A stretch of DNA of 64,000 bases from Sabethes cyaneus (GCF_943734655.1 NC_071354.1:192298911-192362910); one strand, 5' to 3'; shown: positions 1 through 12,311, numbered from the stretch's first letter. The notes: a model not told the origin generated them from the sequence alone. Numbers and translations are program-made.

Positions 1-189
1 TTCTTCTTCAAAAGGGAGGGGACGAAGTACCCCAACATGCCCAATTTCTTCGCTTCGGGGTGGATCTGGTAGTATGAACAGAGCATCGAGCGTAGATGTT
101 TGATTGTTTTCGCCATAGCTGCTCTAAGAAAATCAACTGATAACGCTGTCAAACTTTTTTCTGTACACAACAGGGTTACTACGGTTATT

Positions 190-560
190 CTCTGTCAAAC
201 CAGTCATTTTGTGCACTCAGGATCTCTTCACCTAAAACGAAGCACCAAACTCCATAGAAGACGGTAAAGCCTCATCCAGCTGACACACGTAGTTTTCGGC
301 AGCTTGCGGGTTATCTAATTGCCAGATGTTTAAGCGAGGAGAATGACTTTGTCGCGGAATGTATACCGCTGATAATTTTAAGTTCACATGCTCTGCCACT
401 AGGTAATGATCTGAGTCGATATCAGCACCCCGTGGAGAGCTTTCCGACCATCGATGAGAATTTGGTCGATTTGGTTCAATATCCTTTGATCAGGCTATCT
501 CCAGATGGCTCTCTGGATATCTTTGGAGAGGAAATACTTTACTATCACCAGGCCTCGGGA
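190..560 (-). mobile_element. RTE-like LINE relic, endonuclease end
   Basis: Read on the minus strand, this stretch gives a decayed match to the end of the apurinic-type endonuclease and the following linker of an RTE-like non-LTR retrotransposon. The readable segment NQIDQILIDGRK is the counterpart of the QVDHVLIDGRHF segment in the better copy at 27.5-28.3 kb. Further downstream on the minus strand a linker-like stretch (LDNPQAAENYVCQLDEALPS) can be read. There is no open frame, so this is a fossil. Its upstream (higher-coordinate) side runs into the AAGTCC array. Family assignment is by motif resemblance only. Confidence 0.55.
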
Positions 561-652
561 AACTGCAAAGATAATGACAAAGAGAATATGGGGGCCAATT
601 AACGAACTATACAACGCTTCTCTATCGACTTGGGCATGCAACGCCTCGATCA

Positions 653-1866
653 CAATGTTGATCCAAGTTCAAGACCAAGTCCAAGCCCTAATCCAAGCTC
701 AAGTCCAGGCTCAACTCCAAGTCCAAGTCCAAATCCAAAACCAAGTCCAAGTCCTAGTCCAAGCTCAAGTCCAGGCTCAACTCCAAGTCCAAGCTCAAGT
801 CCACGTCCACGTCCAAGTCCAAGTCCAAGTCCAAGTCCAAGTCCAAGTCCAAGTCCAGGTCCAGGTCCAGGTCCAGGTCCAAGTCCAAGTCCAAGTCCAA
901 GTCCATGTCCAAGTCTAAGTCCAAGTCCAAGTCCTAGTCCAAGCTCAAGTCCAGGCTCAACTCCAAGTCCAAGCTCAAGCCCACGTCCACGTCCAAGTCC
1001 AAGTCCAAGTCTAAGTCCAAGTCCAAGTCCAAGTCCAAGTCCAAGTCCAAGTCCAAGTCCAAGTCCAAGTCCAAGTCCAAGTCCAAGTCCAAGTCCAAGT
1101 CCAAGTCCAAGTCCAAGTCCAAGTCCAAGTCCAAGTCCAAGTCCAAGTCCAAGTCCAAGTCCAAGTCCAAGTCCAAGTCCAAGTCCAAGTCCAAGTCCAA
1201 GTCCAAGTCCAAGTCCAAGTCCAAGTCCAAGTCCAAGTCCAAGTCCAAGTCCAAGTCCAAGTCCAAGTCCAAGTCCAAGTCCAAGTCCAAGTCCAAGTCC
1301 AAGTCCAAGTCCAAGTCCAAGTCCAAGTCCAAGTCCAAGTCCAAGTCCAAGTCCAAGTCCAAGTCCAAGTCCAAGTCCAAGTCCAAGTCCAAGTCCAAGT
1401 CCAAGTCCAAGTCCAAGTCCAAGTCCAAGTCCAAGTCCAAGTCCAAGTCCAAGTCCAAGTCCAAGTCCAAGTCCAAGTCCAAGTCCAAGTCCAAGTCCAA
1501 GTCCAAGTCCAAGTCCAAGTCCAAGTCCAAGTCCAAGTCCAAGTCCAAGTCCAAGTCCAAGTCCAAGTCCAAGTCCAAGTCCAAGTCCAAGTCCAAGTCC
1601 AAGTCCAAGTCCAAGTCCAAGTCCAAGTCCAAGTCCAAGTCCAAGTCCAAGTCCAAGTCCAAGTCCAAGTCCAAGTCCAAGTCCAAGTCCAAGTCCAAGT
1701 CCAAGTCCAAGTCCAAGTCCAAGTCCAAGTCCAAGTCCAAGTCCAAGTCCAAGTCCAAGTCCAAGTCCAAGTCCAAGTCCAAGTCCAAGTCCAAATCCAA
1801 ATCCAAGTCCAAGTCCAAGTCCAAGTCCAAGTCCAAGTCTAAGTCCAAGCCCAAGTCCAAGTTCAT
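653..1866. repeat. Long AAGTCC hexanucleotide array
   Basis: A tandem array of a 6-bp unit (AAGTCC in one phase). It is interrupted by variant units up to about 1013, then essentially perfect from about 1014 to 1791 (roughly 130 units), then variant again to 1866. Because the unit is a multiple of three, every frame stays open and reads as a dipeptide repeat (Pro-Ser, Gln-Val, Leu-Gly, Leu-Asp). The long open frames here are therefore artefacts of the repeat, not genes. Confidence 0.95.
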
Positions 1867-1929
1867 ATTCAAGTGCAAAAATAAAGTGTTTCAACTTTCA
1901 ACACAAAGCTTCCAATCTTTACACTTTTT

Positions 1930-4900
1930 AGATGCACTGCCGAACATTTTCAGTTCAATTACTTAATATTTATATCGGTAAAACTTTGAAATAAAACCGA
2001 AAAGGACCTGAAAAAAAGTGCATTAACATGGCTTATGAGGGAGCAAACAGTTTGATCACGTGCTGGCGACACATAACCGATGTGAATCTGAAAGGCAAAG
2101 TTGATACAATTAAGCAAATTTGCGACTGAAAGTGAAACAATAATAACGCTTTTGCTTTTATGGTATAACTATTCCTTACGATAGTTTCACTATTAGCTCT
2201 GTCGCATTATGCATGGTAAGACAAATAGACCATAATCGTATGAAGTATTAAAAAATAATTAATCATAAATTACGCCTCGCAACAATTAGATACAGTTTTC
2301 GTAAGAAACCCGAGACCGAAAAGCCACATCTTTTAATAAAAATATAACCGTCTATTATAAATATCATTAGATACAGCTACATATTCAACTAGAGCCCGCG
2401 TTACAATCCTGCATTACTGCATAATTGCTCACAAATTGAGTTTTGTCATAATTATAAAGTCGTCCGTTGTGCTTTAATAGTAATCTTATTTTGTTACGGC
2501 GTTTTTCGATGATTAGGAGAAACATTGTGTTTGGTTGCTTTTTTCATTGCTTCTTTCATTGCTTTTTCATTGCAACACTGACTGCTGTATAATAACATAC
2601 ACAATTTTTTGTTATTTTATGCCTTTAATCAAATTTAAATATTGGTCCCACTTACCCCGGTAAAGGGTGCATGCGGGACCTATCGCCATGATTTTGCAAA
2701 TTATCCTTAGATTCATTTCATGCTAATCAATAGTCCTTTTTATGTAATTAAACCTTCGATGTGCTACCATTGAAGAATTTCTGCGCTGCAAGGATTTTAA
2801 ATAATCTTGCCCTGGGGTACCTAACCTAAGCTGAACAGCGATATTCCTAATTTCATAAGCCACGTCATAAAATACTTTTCATTCCTGCAAAGTGGAACCA
2901 GCCAGTCTGTCGTCCACACACAGAAATCTGAGATGCCACCGGTAGTAATGACACCTTCGACACCTCGATGCTGAACCAATGGACGGACGGCCAGCTGCCA
3001 GCTGCACTTCCTATTAAACCTTCAATCTCGTTCTGGTTGTCAGCTTGGCTTCCTCTAACTCAAATAATTCACCAAGTCGTACAACAAACGCAGCCATTCG
3101 TAATAGATATACCCTCGTAATTACTTACTGCTCCGGCGGCTACTTTTCATTTAGAGATAGCCGTTAAAACCGAAACAGTATCCGAACTTCCACGGTTCCC
3201 GAGCCGGCTGACGTGGAAAATTGTGAGCGAAATTGATTTAAATCATTAGCGATTTCATGATGGGAAAAAGTGCTATCGAAAGTGAAATGTGTGCCGATTT
3301 TGTTGAAATTTTGTGTAATTATTTCTTTTTGGAAAATTTTGGACCAATATTTTTGTGAGTCAGGGTGTTGCCAAAAATTATAATTTTTGTCATCATTTCG
3401 TTCTTTGAAGCTTAACACTTTTCATGATTACCAAAATATATTAAACATATTCACGAAGTTTCATAGTATACAGACCAAAGGGTCTCCAATTTTTATATTT
3501 GTTCCAGAAAATTGGGATTCTTTTACTTAGTATATTATTGAAACAGAAATGTATAATTATTTGTGGCAAAAATGCAATGGAGACGCATGGTGTTTAGGCT
3601 CGTTTTCCAAATCATAGCACAGAAAAGAACCAAATGCACTGAACTTTTGCTTTAGCTACGTAATCGGGTCGCACGTCAATTCTACAAACCAACCGTAAGT
3701 AATCGAATCTCACCGACTGCAAGCTCACTTTCCGACTCAAAACCGTTTCGCAAGAATGCCACCCAGCAGCAGCAGCAGCAGCAGTGCTAGCAACAGGCCT
3801 TTAAGATCACTTTTCATTTCGTGTCAGCACAAAAACGAGGATGAAAACCGCTAGTTTTGTCTCACGCGGTTTCACTTTCGATTCGCGCGTTTTTTCATGC
3901 CCTAGAACAAAACAAGGTGGAGTGGTTGATTGTGACGTTTTGATATGTGCAACAGGATGGCAGCCGCTTTAAATGGCATTAAAAAGCAGATGATTGAAGC
4001 ACAATGAAAAAATAAATCGATATTTGCAACATAATAACCTGGTGGTGGTAGGTGTCAATTAATAAAGCATGTAATAAATTTACCGATCAAATAAAAATGA
4101 GTAAAGTCAAGCTATTTTCAAAAATTGCCCATTTAACCTTTCCTAGCCCATGCTACAGTTCGACTCTGACTAGAACCTCCAGCTCCAGCATCCTTCACCT
4201 GACAGAGCAATTGTTGGGGCAATAATTTACGTTCACTTTGGCCCGGATTTGCCCCGACAATTTTTTTTCTCTTTATTTCTTCGGAACCTTATAACCGATT
4301 AAGCAGACCGATTTTTATTTAATTTTTATGTATTTCGCCATGCATTAAATATTCTGCAAACCGGATAGGACCCACCCAAACGGCATACATAGCTGATGGG
4401 TGTCGGCTGCAGCGCGATTCTGAACTCGGTTGCATGCAAGGAGCGCTTGTGCACTTGCAGGAGTTACTAGGTACTGACTCTGCAAGTGGAGCGAAAAAGA
4501 AAGCAAAACGGCCAAGGTTGCAAATAGTAGCCATTTTTTGCAGAATTTAACGAACTCGTCGTTTGAAGGTTACTGTGTTGGAATACTGAAAATGTAATTG
4601 TAAGTGAGGTAAGTAGCCGATAAAAATACGACACGGAATGCAATCGGGGACCGCGTACAATTGCATTGCAAGCTATAAAACGTAATGGTAAAACCGGCGA
4701 TTGGCTTATAGGTCCACTTGGAAACAAACTATGCAGCATTCTGCCAATCGTACGATATGATGTCAGATGTATCTCGTCGTCAAGAGACGAGATTGTGCGG
4801 ATTGGGGTACGAAGAATGTTTTGAAAAGAGTGTTTTCGAAATCGCGGCCCTAAGCCTCCAATATGGATACTGTAATGGCAGCTAGAGCTCAAGAAGTTTT

Positions 4901-5640
4901 TGTGCTAACTCAACCTTTCATTAATTTCACATTCATTAGTTGGTTTTGCAGCTAGGTTTCTTAGATTTTTATTTATTTTTGGATTGTTTTACAATTCCAT
5001 CTAATATGTTATTGAATCATATTGGCATGCGATGCGATAAATCCAATGTTTATAATTGGGGCAAAAAACGACCATCGAAAACGTTTTACGCTAAATTTTT
5101 GCTTAATTCGGATTCTTTTTTTTTATTCCTTTCTTGCTTTCAAGGCGATTCTGAATTCCATTTCCCTTTTCAGACTTTTCTGGTCTTTTGAAACATATTT
5201 TTTGTAACAACTGTAAGTTAAAATTCATTTTTAGCAATTTTTAGTCTCTAGGAGAGATTTTTAACTGAAGTTTTTGGAGCGTCTTAGTAGAATACGAAAC
5301 CTAAAATTAAAAAAGAAGAAAACTTATCCAATTTAATTCTGCTATGTATATTTTATTCACGACAGATACGTATTTCGCAAGTAAGTCGCATTTTAGCCTG
5401 CAAGTCGTAGTCGTAGAGAAGTTTTCTTCTTTTTTTTTAATTTTAAATTTTTAACCTAATTCATGTTCTTTTTCGACCTTCAGAAGGGTTTTAAATAATT
5501 TTTAGCGTTCGGAATAAAACCTCCTTTCGAGTTTTTCTGCCATTTGGAAGCGTTATCAGGGATTTTTAACTTAATTTGAAATTATTTTCATTTGCAAACC
5601 TTTTTTGCATTTCGGAAGCAATTTTGATGCTTACTGACCT
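1930..5640. other. No recognisable gene
   Basis: This is AT-rich sequence with only short unsupported open frames. It holds a short CAG run (seven units, 3764-3784) and many T-rich tracts. I see no motif, splice-bounded frame or repeat end that supports a gene. A weakly structured stretch at about 4390-4900 could be an old element remnant, but I cannot name it. Confidence 0.5.
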
Positions 5641-6964
5641 TTTCGGCGGCAATCCGCTAATCGAATCTGTGCCAAATTCCGGAGCCGTCTCCAAGTTCGT
5701 CGTACTTGGGATGCCGGTTTTCAATTGCCCCTATAACACCCGCTAGCTAAAGCTCTAGCATCCTCGTCAACAACGCTCATCCAACGGATACGAGTGTGTC
5801 TCGAAGCCGTCGCCCTCTGTCGGGGTTTCTGCTGAATATTGTTTTCGCTGATCTCTCATTCGGCATCCTTGCTCCTTAGCCAGCCCATTGTAGCCTGCCG
5901 TGTTTTAGTTGTCTTACAGTATCCGCATCTTTGTATACTTTGTATATTTCATGATTCATGCGCCTGCGCCACACTCCTTCTTCTAATATGCCACCGAAAA
6001 TTGATCGCAGAGTCTTACCTACGCTCCAAAATACCAAGAGCTCGTCGGTCGCTCTCTCTCTCAACGTTCACGCTTCATGGCCGTAGAGTACCACCGGAAA
6101 AATATGCCTCCTACAGAACGCGAATTTTGTACAGAGTTCTAGGTTACGGGACCTCAGTTGACTACGTCATCCAAAGAAGGCAGCCGCTATCATCCTTTTT
6201 GTTTCAAGACTCAAATCGTTGTCACACGTTACTATGGTATCAAGGTAAATAAACTCCTCGGTCACTTCAAAAGTATCTCCATCAATTACCACCACAGGAC
6301 CAACATCCGAAAGGCTACCATACGTACTGCCAACCCTAACATACTTTATTTTGGTAGAATTTATGATGCGCCCTATAATCGCAGCTTTCTTCTTAAGGTG
6401 CGCGTACGTCTATTCCACAGCTCTACGACTAACGCCAAAGATATTGATGTCGTCCGCAAATCCCAGGAGCTGAGATTTCGTAACGATGGCGATGGTACCA
6501 CTTCTCAGCACGCCTGCCTTTCGTTGCAATGTTGAACAGCAACTTTGCTTCAAACCATCTAGCGTCACAAACGAGCTCGATTCTCATTCGCTATCCTGAC
6601 GCTTGGTTTTGAACCTTCGAGTGTAGCATGTATCAATCTAATCAGTTTTGTTGCAAAAGCATGTTCAAGCCTAATCCGCCATTGCACATTTCGTTTAACT
6701 GAATCGTACGACGCCTTGAAGTCTATAAACAAATGGTGAGTCTGCAAATTGAATTTCTGGAACTTATCGAGGATTTGTCGCAAGGTGAACATTTGGGTCG
6801 TTGTGGAACGTACCTCTCGATAACCGTACTGGTATTCGCCAACAAAGGTTCTCTACAACGACCTCAGTTTAAGAAACAGGATGCTGGAAAGAATTTTATA
6901 TGCAGAATTGAGAAGAGCAATGGTTCGATGATTGCTGCACTCGAGTCGATGGCTCTTTTTGCAA

Positions 6965-6965
<1 letters not shown>
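5640..6965 (-). mobile_element. RTE-like LINE relic, RT and C-terminus
   Basis: A decayed 5'-truncated non-LTR retrotransposon on the minus strand. From high to low coordinate the readable pieces are the start of the RT domain (KKSHRLECSNHRT, then NSAYKIL, ending near 6850), RT motif A (HHLFIDFKASYDSVKR, about 6710-6680), and the C-terminal tail block (RRRMNHEIYKVYKDAD followed by GRLQWAG, about 5980-5880). Stops and frameshifts break it throughout. The upstream end is cut exactly where the GAT array begins, so the array abuts the truncation point. The same C-terminal block recurs at 26.2-26.6 kb and 58.3-58.65 kb, so one LINE family accounts for several copies. Confidence 0.75.
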
Positions 6966-7526
<561 letters not shown>

Positions 7527-7730
7527 AGTACCATGACCGCATTTCAAGTTCAAGACTGAAAACATTAAAATTGCTTGTTTTCATATGGTGAACATTCTTA
7601 ACGATCCATTGTTTTTATAGTTACTTGACGGATAACCATAAAACTAATATATTCAATATACCAGGCAACAGTTGTGATACGGTAAGAGACCATTTCACAA
7701 ATGGTTCTAGATTGGAAAATAGACGATAAT

Positions 7731-7735
7731 ATTTA
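7731..7735. other. Target-site duplication, left
   Basis: ATTTA immediately before the 5' LTR. It is repeated exactly at 12312-12316 after the 3' LTR. Five bases is the usual duplication size for copia integrases. Confidence 0.9.
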
Positions 7736-7831
7736 TGATAGAATAGTAAGCGTTGACTTGTACTATGTTATAGTTAGTTCACAATATAATTGTCGTTCAA
7801 CCTGATCAGTCGCACTTTTACTTTGCTATCA
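7736..7831 (+). repeat. copia 5' LTR (96 bp)
   Basis: It begins TGATAGAATAG and ends GCTATCA, and it is identical base for base to the 3' LTR at 12216-12311. At 96 bp it is very compact. It presumably carries the promoter, but I see no clear TATA box. Confidence 0.95.
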
Positions 7832-7845
7832 GGTTATGGGCCCAG
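7832..7845 (+). promoter_or_regulatory. Primer-binding site, half-tRNA(iMet) type
   Basis: GGTTATGGGCCCAG lies directly after the 5' LTR. From memory, this is the same primer site used by Drosophila copia, which is primed by an internal fragment of initiator tRNA-Met rather than by the tRNA 3' end. The match is direct; its use as a primer site is inferred from copia. Confidence 0.85.
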
Positions 7846-7936
7846 CATAAGTAAATTTCTATAGTAACGGCTGATCAACAAGTCGAAGAAAATTTTTCAA
7901 GTCGAAGAAAATTTTTTCACTTCAAGAAGAAAAGAA

Positions 7937-10900
7937 ATGTTCCGGGAAGTAAGAAATCGAACCAGGCATTCTACCGGCGGCAATGAAGACGGAAATTCAG
8001 CTAGGACCGGCGGAAATGGTGGCGGAAGAACATTAAATGGCAGTATTCAATCCGAATCCAGTAGCGGCAATCGATCCGAAAGCGGGCATGCGGATGGCGT
8101 AACGCGACTTCAAGGTGGTGGTTCATCCCTGCTACAGATGGATAAATTGAAAGGCCGTGAAAATTATGTATCGTGGGCATTTGCTATGCGAATGGTCATG
8201 ATTCGTGAGGGTACGTGGCGTGCCGTGGATCCTCCAGAAAACAGCCAGATAAGCGAAGACCTTTCAGAACGGGCACTAGCAACGATTTGCCTAAGTATCG
8301 AGTCATACAATTACAGTTTGGTACAGAAGGCGAAAACGGCTACGGAAGCATGGAACAGCTTGAAGACGGCATTCCAGGAGTGCGGCAGGTATCGCAAGAT
8401 CAATTTGCTACGGAAGCTGACTCGTTTGGAACTCGAAGATTGCTCGTCAGTGGAGGAGTACGTGGATGAAATAATGTCTGCTAGTCATAAACTCGACGAA
8501 ATCGGATTCAAGTTAGATGACGAATGGCTCTCATTGATTTTGTTAATGGGTCTACCAGAACGATATGAACCCATGATCATGGGCATGGACGCATCAGGAG
8601 TTAATTTGACGGCAGATATAGTCAAGTCAAAAATATTGCAGGACGTGACGCTAGAACGCAGTGGTGGTGCTTCTGGAAATTCATCTGGGGCGTTACTAAC
8701 AGGCAATAACAAGAGCCAATCGAAGAAGAAGGACAAATCGAACGTAAAATGCTTCAAGTGCGACAAACTTGGTCATTATGCATCGGAGTGTCGACAGAAA
8801 TCTAAGGTGAACGGAAATTCTGGTCGGCATAAGCAGGCGGCTTTGCTGGCATGGCATGATGCAGCTCATCGAATGGAAGACTGGATTCTAGACTCAGGAG
8901 CTGGACGTCACATGTGTCGATCTAGAGGAGTATTAGAAGAAGCAGAGTCAACATCCGAATCGATATACGTGGCCAATGCAGTGGAAATCCCGGTGGAAGC
9001 GGTTGGAAACGTGAAACTGGTCGCCAACGTTGAAGGAGCGTTTACCGATTTAAACATTTCCAATGTTTTATGTGTTCCTGAGCTTGCTATCAATCTTCTG
9101 TCTGTCAGTGAAATATGCAGGAAAGGTTACCGAATTACGTTTACTGACAAATCGTGTGAGGTGGTGAATGAATCCACAGGAGATATAATCGCCGTTGGAC
9201 AAGTAGAGGATGGACTGTACAAATTGGACCTCAGTTCACGAAACGTGGTGTGTGCTACCAAATCAAGCAGTGATATTCAGCTATGGCATCGGCGATTAGG
9301 GCACCTCAACATTGATAGCATCAAACGGTTGACTACGATGGTAACTGGTGTCAAAATTGATAAATTTTATATGCCTAGCTGTGAGTCTTGTGCAGCAGGC
9401 AAACATCGAAAACTTCCATTCAGGTCAAGCGGATTTCGAGCAAAGGATGCCTTGGAATTAATCCATTCGGACCTGTGTGGGCCTATGGAAAAGTCATCAT
9501 TGGGTGGCAGCAGATATTGGATCACCTTCATCGATGATGCAACAAATATGACGTTTGCATATTTCCTCAAATCCAAGGCGGCTGCGTTCAGTGTTTTTCA
9601 AGAGTTTAAGGCTTATGTTGAAAACCAAACGGGAAGAAGGATAAAATGTCTAAGGACAGACAATGGGACGGAATACGACTCGAAACAATTCCAGGATTTT
9701 CTGAAGAAAAGCGGAATACGACACGAGAGGACAGTACCGTATAACCCAGAGCAGAACGGGACATCGGAAAGGATGAACCGTACAATTGAGGAGAAGGCAC
9801 GATGTTTACTGTACGATGCGGGACTCGATAAGCGTTTTTGGGCAGAGGCGGCATCTACAGCAGTTTATTTGATTAACCGGATTCCGAGCAAGGGACGTTC
9901 TACTACACCTTTGGAATTATTTTATGGCAAGAAACCAAATTTATCTCATCTTCGAGTGTTTGGGTCTAAGGTAATGGCTTACGTACCCAAGGCAAAAAGG
10001 AAGAAGTGGGACGTGAAGTCAATTCCGTGCATTCTGGTTGGATATGCGGAAAACTCCAAAGGCTACAGAGTGTTCAATTCATCAAAAGGAGAAGTCTTCG
10101 TCAGCCGAGATGTCATAGTGCTAAGTGAAGAGGATTTAAATCAATGTTCGGAAACCGAAAATGTACCATACATCGTGGATGATGGTATGTGTTCAAACAG
10201 TACTGAAGAAGATAAACCTAGAAACAATGAAAGTGTAGAGGTCAACGATGAGATTCAACCGAAAGAATGTGTTACTCAAGAGGATCCGTGTTCATCTCAA
10301 CCGTCTGCGCTCCCTTCGCATCTAACTCGAGAAAGTTTGCAACCTACAACGAGGCGCAGCGAGAGGGAGCGCCGTTTCAAAGGCAAGTATTCTGATTTTA
10401 AGGTCACATACAGTGTCCTCCCTCAGAATCTTGTCTCTTCACAGGATAGTTGCAGTCCAGTGCGGCGATGTCATCAGGTTACTACGAACGCTGCGCTCCC
10501 GTCACACTTCAAAGAAGAAGATGTTGAACTGCAACAAATTTCTGGGCACAGTGACTGGGGGCGCTCAGTCAGAGGCAAGTTTGAATCAGCACACCTAAGC
10601 GATAACAATCTGTCGCAGTCATATTTTTCAGAGAATCAGACTGTACCAGAAACCGTTCAAGAAGTGCTAGAGCGACCCGATCGCAGTGAGTGGATCGAAG
10701 CAATGGAGAATGAATTCCATGCGCTGATGGATAACAAAACGTGGCGTCTAGTCGACCTACCCGCAGGACGGAAAGCTTTGAGGAATAAGTGGGTGTTTAA
10801 GGTGAAAACAAATCTAGATGGTTCTGTTGAACGATACAAGGCTCGGCTTGTGATTAAGGGTTATTCGCAAGTGAAAGGTGTGGACTTTCAAGAAACCTAT

Positions 10901-12196
10901 TCGCCTGTCGTTCGTTACGCAACCGTACGTTATCTTCTGGCATTAGTGGCCAAGCTCGATCTGGTTGTGCATCAGATGGATGCCGTAACTGCATTCTTGC
11001 AGGGCGATCTCGGTGAGGAAGAGATCTTCATGGAGCAACCAGAAGGATTCTGTGATGACCAAGCACCGACGAAAGTGTGCAAGTTGCAGAAAGCGCTTTA
11101 CGGTCTTAAGCAGGCCAGCAGAGTCTGGAATCAAAAATTGGATACGAAACTTAAGAGCATGAAATTCAAGAGGTCACAATATGATACATGCGTCTATCAC
11201 CAAGTTGTCGAAGGAAAACTAGTCATCGTTGCAATTTACGTCGACGATTTCTTGATTATTTCTGATGATCAGCAGTTGGTGAACCGGATTAAACAGCAGT
11301 TGTGCGTGGATTTCGAAATGAAAGACTTGGGACCAGCCAAGCAGGTACTCGGACTAAGAGTTAGCAGATCAAATGGGGATATCACGATTGATCAAGAACA
11401 ATACATCGATGAATTGTTATCTAAATTTCATTTGACCGATTGTAACGTTGCGCAGACTCCACTGGATATGAACCAGCGTCTAACTAAGGAAATGTGTCCA
11501 ACGAATGAAGACGAACGGGAAAAGATGAGGAACATTCCGTACAAAGAGCTTGTTGGTGGACTTCAATTTATTGCGCAATGTACAAGACCGGATATTACTC
11601 ATGCGGTCAGCTTGGTCAGCAGCTACTGCAGCAACCCTGGACCAGCCCATTGGATTGCAGCTAAAAGAATTCTTCGGTATTTGAAGGGTACAAAACACGA
11701 AAAGCTGAAGTATTCACAAAACAAAGATAGCAATTTCTATGGCTACAGCGATGCAGACTGGGGAAATGATCCAGACACTCGACGGACTGTCAGTGGATAT
11801 GTTTTCCTGCAGAATGGTGGAGCAGTCAGTTGGAATTCGAAAAGGCAACCCACTGTTGCACTTTCTACTACCGAAGCTGAGTACATGGCTTTATCGACAG
11901 CGACACAGGAAGCAATGTGGTGGAGAGAATTTCTTTTCGAGCTTCATGGGACTAATCAAGCAATAGTAATCAAATGTGATAACAAAAGTGCAATTAGTTT
12001 GGCGGAGCGTGATGTAGGCTACTCGGCACGAAGCAAACACATCGATATTAGACATCATTACGTCCGTGAACAAGTCGAAAGGAAATTGATTAAACTAGAG
12101 TATGTTGCATCAAATCTCCAAGCGGCGGATATCCTTACCAAATCTTTAGCTAGTCCGAAGCAAAATGAAGACAGAAAGATACTTGGGGTATCCTAG
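7937..12196 (+). CDS. copia Gag-Pol polyprotein (1419 aa)
   Basis: A single polyprotein that makes the virus-like particle and all enzymes needed for reverse transcription and integration. Visible domains in order: Gag with a CCHC zinc knuckle (C272, C275, H280, C285); aspartic protease active site DSGA at 319-322; integrase zinc-binding residues H451/H456 and C482/C485; integrase catalytic triad D512, D575, E611 with exactly 35 residues between the last two; reverse transcriptase with YVDD at 1101-1104; and RNase H with the catalytic Asp in SDADW (D1272) and the TEAEYMAL block. The ATG has a purine at -3, and Gag motifs begin soon after. No stops or frameshifts occur. There is no separate gag ORF, so the Gag:Pol ratio would need splicing or processing, as in copia. 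Every catalytic residue I looked for is present, so the protein is probably functional. Confidence 0.95.
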   Translation: MFREVRNRTRHSTGGNEDGNSARTGGNGGGRTLNGSIQSESSSGNRSESGHADGVTRLQGGGSSLLQMDKLKGRENYVSWAFAMRMVMIREGTWRAVDPPENSQISEDLSERALATICLSIESYNYSLVQKAKTATEAWNSLKTAFQECGRYRKINLLRKLTRLELEDCSSVEEYVDEIMSASHKLDEIGFKLDDEWLSLILLMGLPERYEPMIMGMDASGVNLTADIVKSKILQDVTLERSGGASGNSSGALLTGNNKSQSKKKDKSNVKCFKCDKLGHYASECRQKSKVNGNSGRHKQAALLAWHDAAHRMEDWILDSGAGRHMCRSRGVLEEAESTSESIYVANAVEIPVEAVGNVKLVANVEGAFTDLNISNVLCVPELAINLLSVSEICRKGYRITFTDKSCEVVNESTGDIIAVGQVEDGLYKLDLSSRNVVCATKSSSDIQLWHRRLGHLNIDSIKRLTTMVTGVKIDKFYMPSCESCAAGKHRKLPFRSSGFRAKDALELIHSDLCGPMEKSSLGGSRYWITFIDDATNMTFAYFLKSKAAAFSVFQEFKAYVENQTGRRIKCLRTDNGTEYDSKQFQDFLKKSGIRHERTVPYNPEQNGTSERMNRTIEEKARCLLYDAGLDKRFWAEAASTAVYLINRIPSKGRSTTPLELFYGKKPNLSHLRVFGSKVMAYVPKAKRKKWDVKSIPCILVGYAENSKGYRVFNSSKGEVFVSRDVIVLSEEDLNQCSETENVPYIVDDGMCSNSTEEDKPRNNESVEVNDEIQPKECVTQEDPCSSQPSALPSHLTRESLQPTTRRSERERRFKGKYSDFKVTYSVLPQNLVSSQDSCSPVRRCHQVTTNAALPSHFKEEDVELQQISGHSDWGRSVRGKFESAHLSDNNLSQSYFSENQTVPETVQEVLERPDRSEWIEAMENEFHALMDNKTWRLVDLPAGRKALRNKWVFKVKTNLDGSVERYKARLVIKGYSQVKGVDFQETYSPVVRYATVRYLLALVAKLDLVVHQMDAVTAFLQGDLGEEEIFMEQPEGFCDDQAPTKVCKLQKALYGLKQASRVWNQKLDTKLKSMKFKRSQYDTCVYHQVVEGKLVIVAIYVDDFLIISDDQQLVNRIKQQLCVDFEMKDLGPAKQVLGLRVSRSNGDITIDQEQYIDELLSKFHLTDCNVAQTPLDMNQRLTKEMCPTNEDEREKMRNIPYKELVGGLQFIAQCTRPDITHAVSLVSSYCSNPGPAHWIAAKRILRYLKGTKHEKLKYSQNKDSNFYGYSDADWGNDPDTRRTVSGYVFLQNGGAVSWNSKRQPTVALSTTEAEYMALSTATQEAMWWREFLFELHGTNQAIVIKCDNKSAISLAERDVGYSARSKHIDIRHHYVREQVERKLIKLEYVASNLQAADILTKSLASPKQNEDRKILGVS

Positions 12197-12206
12197 TTTA
12201 ACGCTT

Positions 12207-12215
12207 AAGGGGGGA
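12207..12215 (+). promoter_or_regulatory. Polypurine tract
   Basis: AAGGGGGGA sits immediately upstream of the 3' LTR. It is the expected primer for plus-strand DNA synthesis in LTR retrotransposons. Confidence 0.85.
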
Positions 12216-12311
12216 TGATAGAATAGTAAGCGTTGACTTGTACTATGTTATAGTTAGTTCACAATATAATTGTCGTTCAACCTGATCAGTCGCACTTTTA
12301 CTTTGCTATCA
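12216..12311 (+). repeat. copia 3' LTR (96 bp)
   Basis: Identical to the 5' LTR over all 96 bases. It is followed by ATTTA, the right copy of the target duplication (12312-12316). Confidence 0.95.

Larger units (their letters stand above)
7736..12311 (+). mobile_element. Complete Ty1/copia LTR retrotransposon
   Basis: A 4576-bp element with identical 96-bp LTRs that start TG and end CA, a primer-binding site, one intact Gag-Pol frame, a polypurine tract, and the 5-bp target duplication ATTTA (7731-7735 and 12312-12316). Domain order (integrase before RT) places it in Ty1/copia (Pseudoviridae-type). Identical LTRs and an unbroken 1419-codon frame indicate a recent insertion. The LTRs are shorter than those of many copia elements. 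The internal region starts directly with the primer site and leaves a 105-bp leader before the ATG. Mosquito copia families such as Mosqcopia are the likely relatives, but this was not tested. Confidence 0.96.

Noticed and set aside
630..1931. Long open frames of 300-430 codons (Pro-Ser, Leu-Gly, Leu-Asp dipeptides)
   Set aside because: They are produced by the AAGTCC hexanucleotide array, which keeps all frames open. There is no non-repeat domain and both strands are equally open.
3764..3784. CAG run as part of a polyglutamine gene
   Set aside because: Only seven units, and no supported frame around it.
4467..4892. 141-codon minus-strand frame as a gene
   Set aside because: No motif, no splice context and no repeat association; nothing supports it beyond being open.
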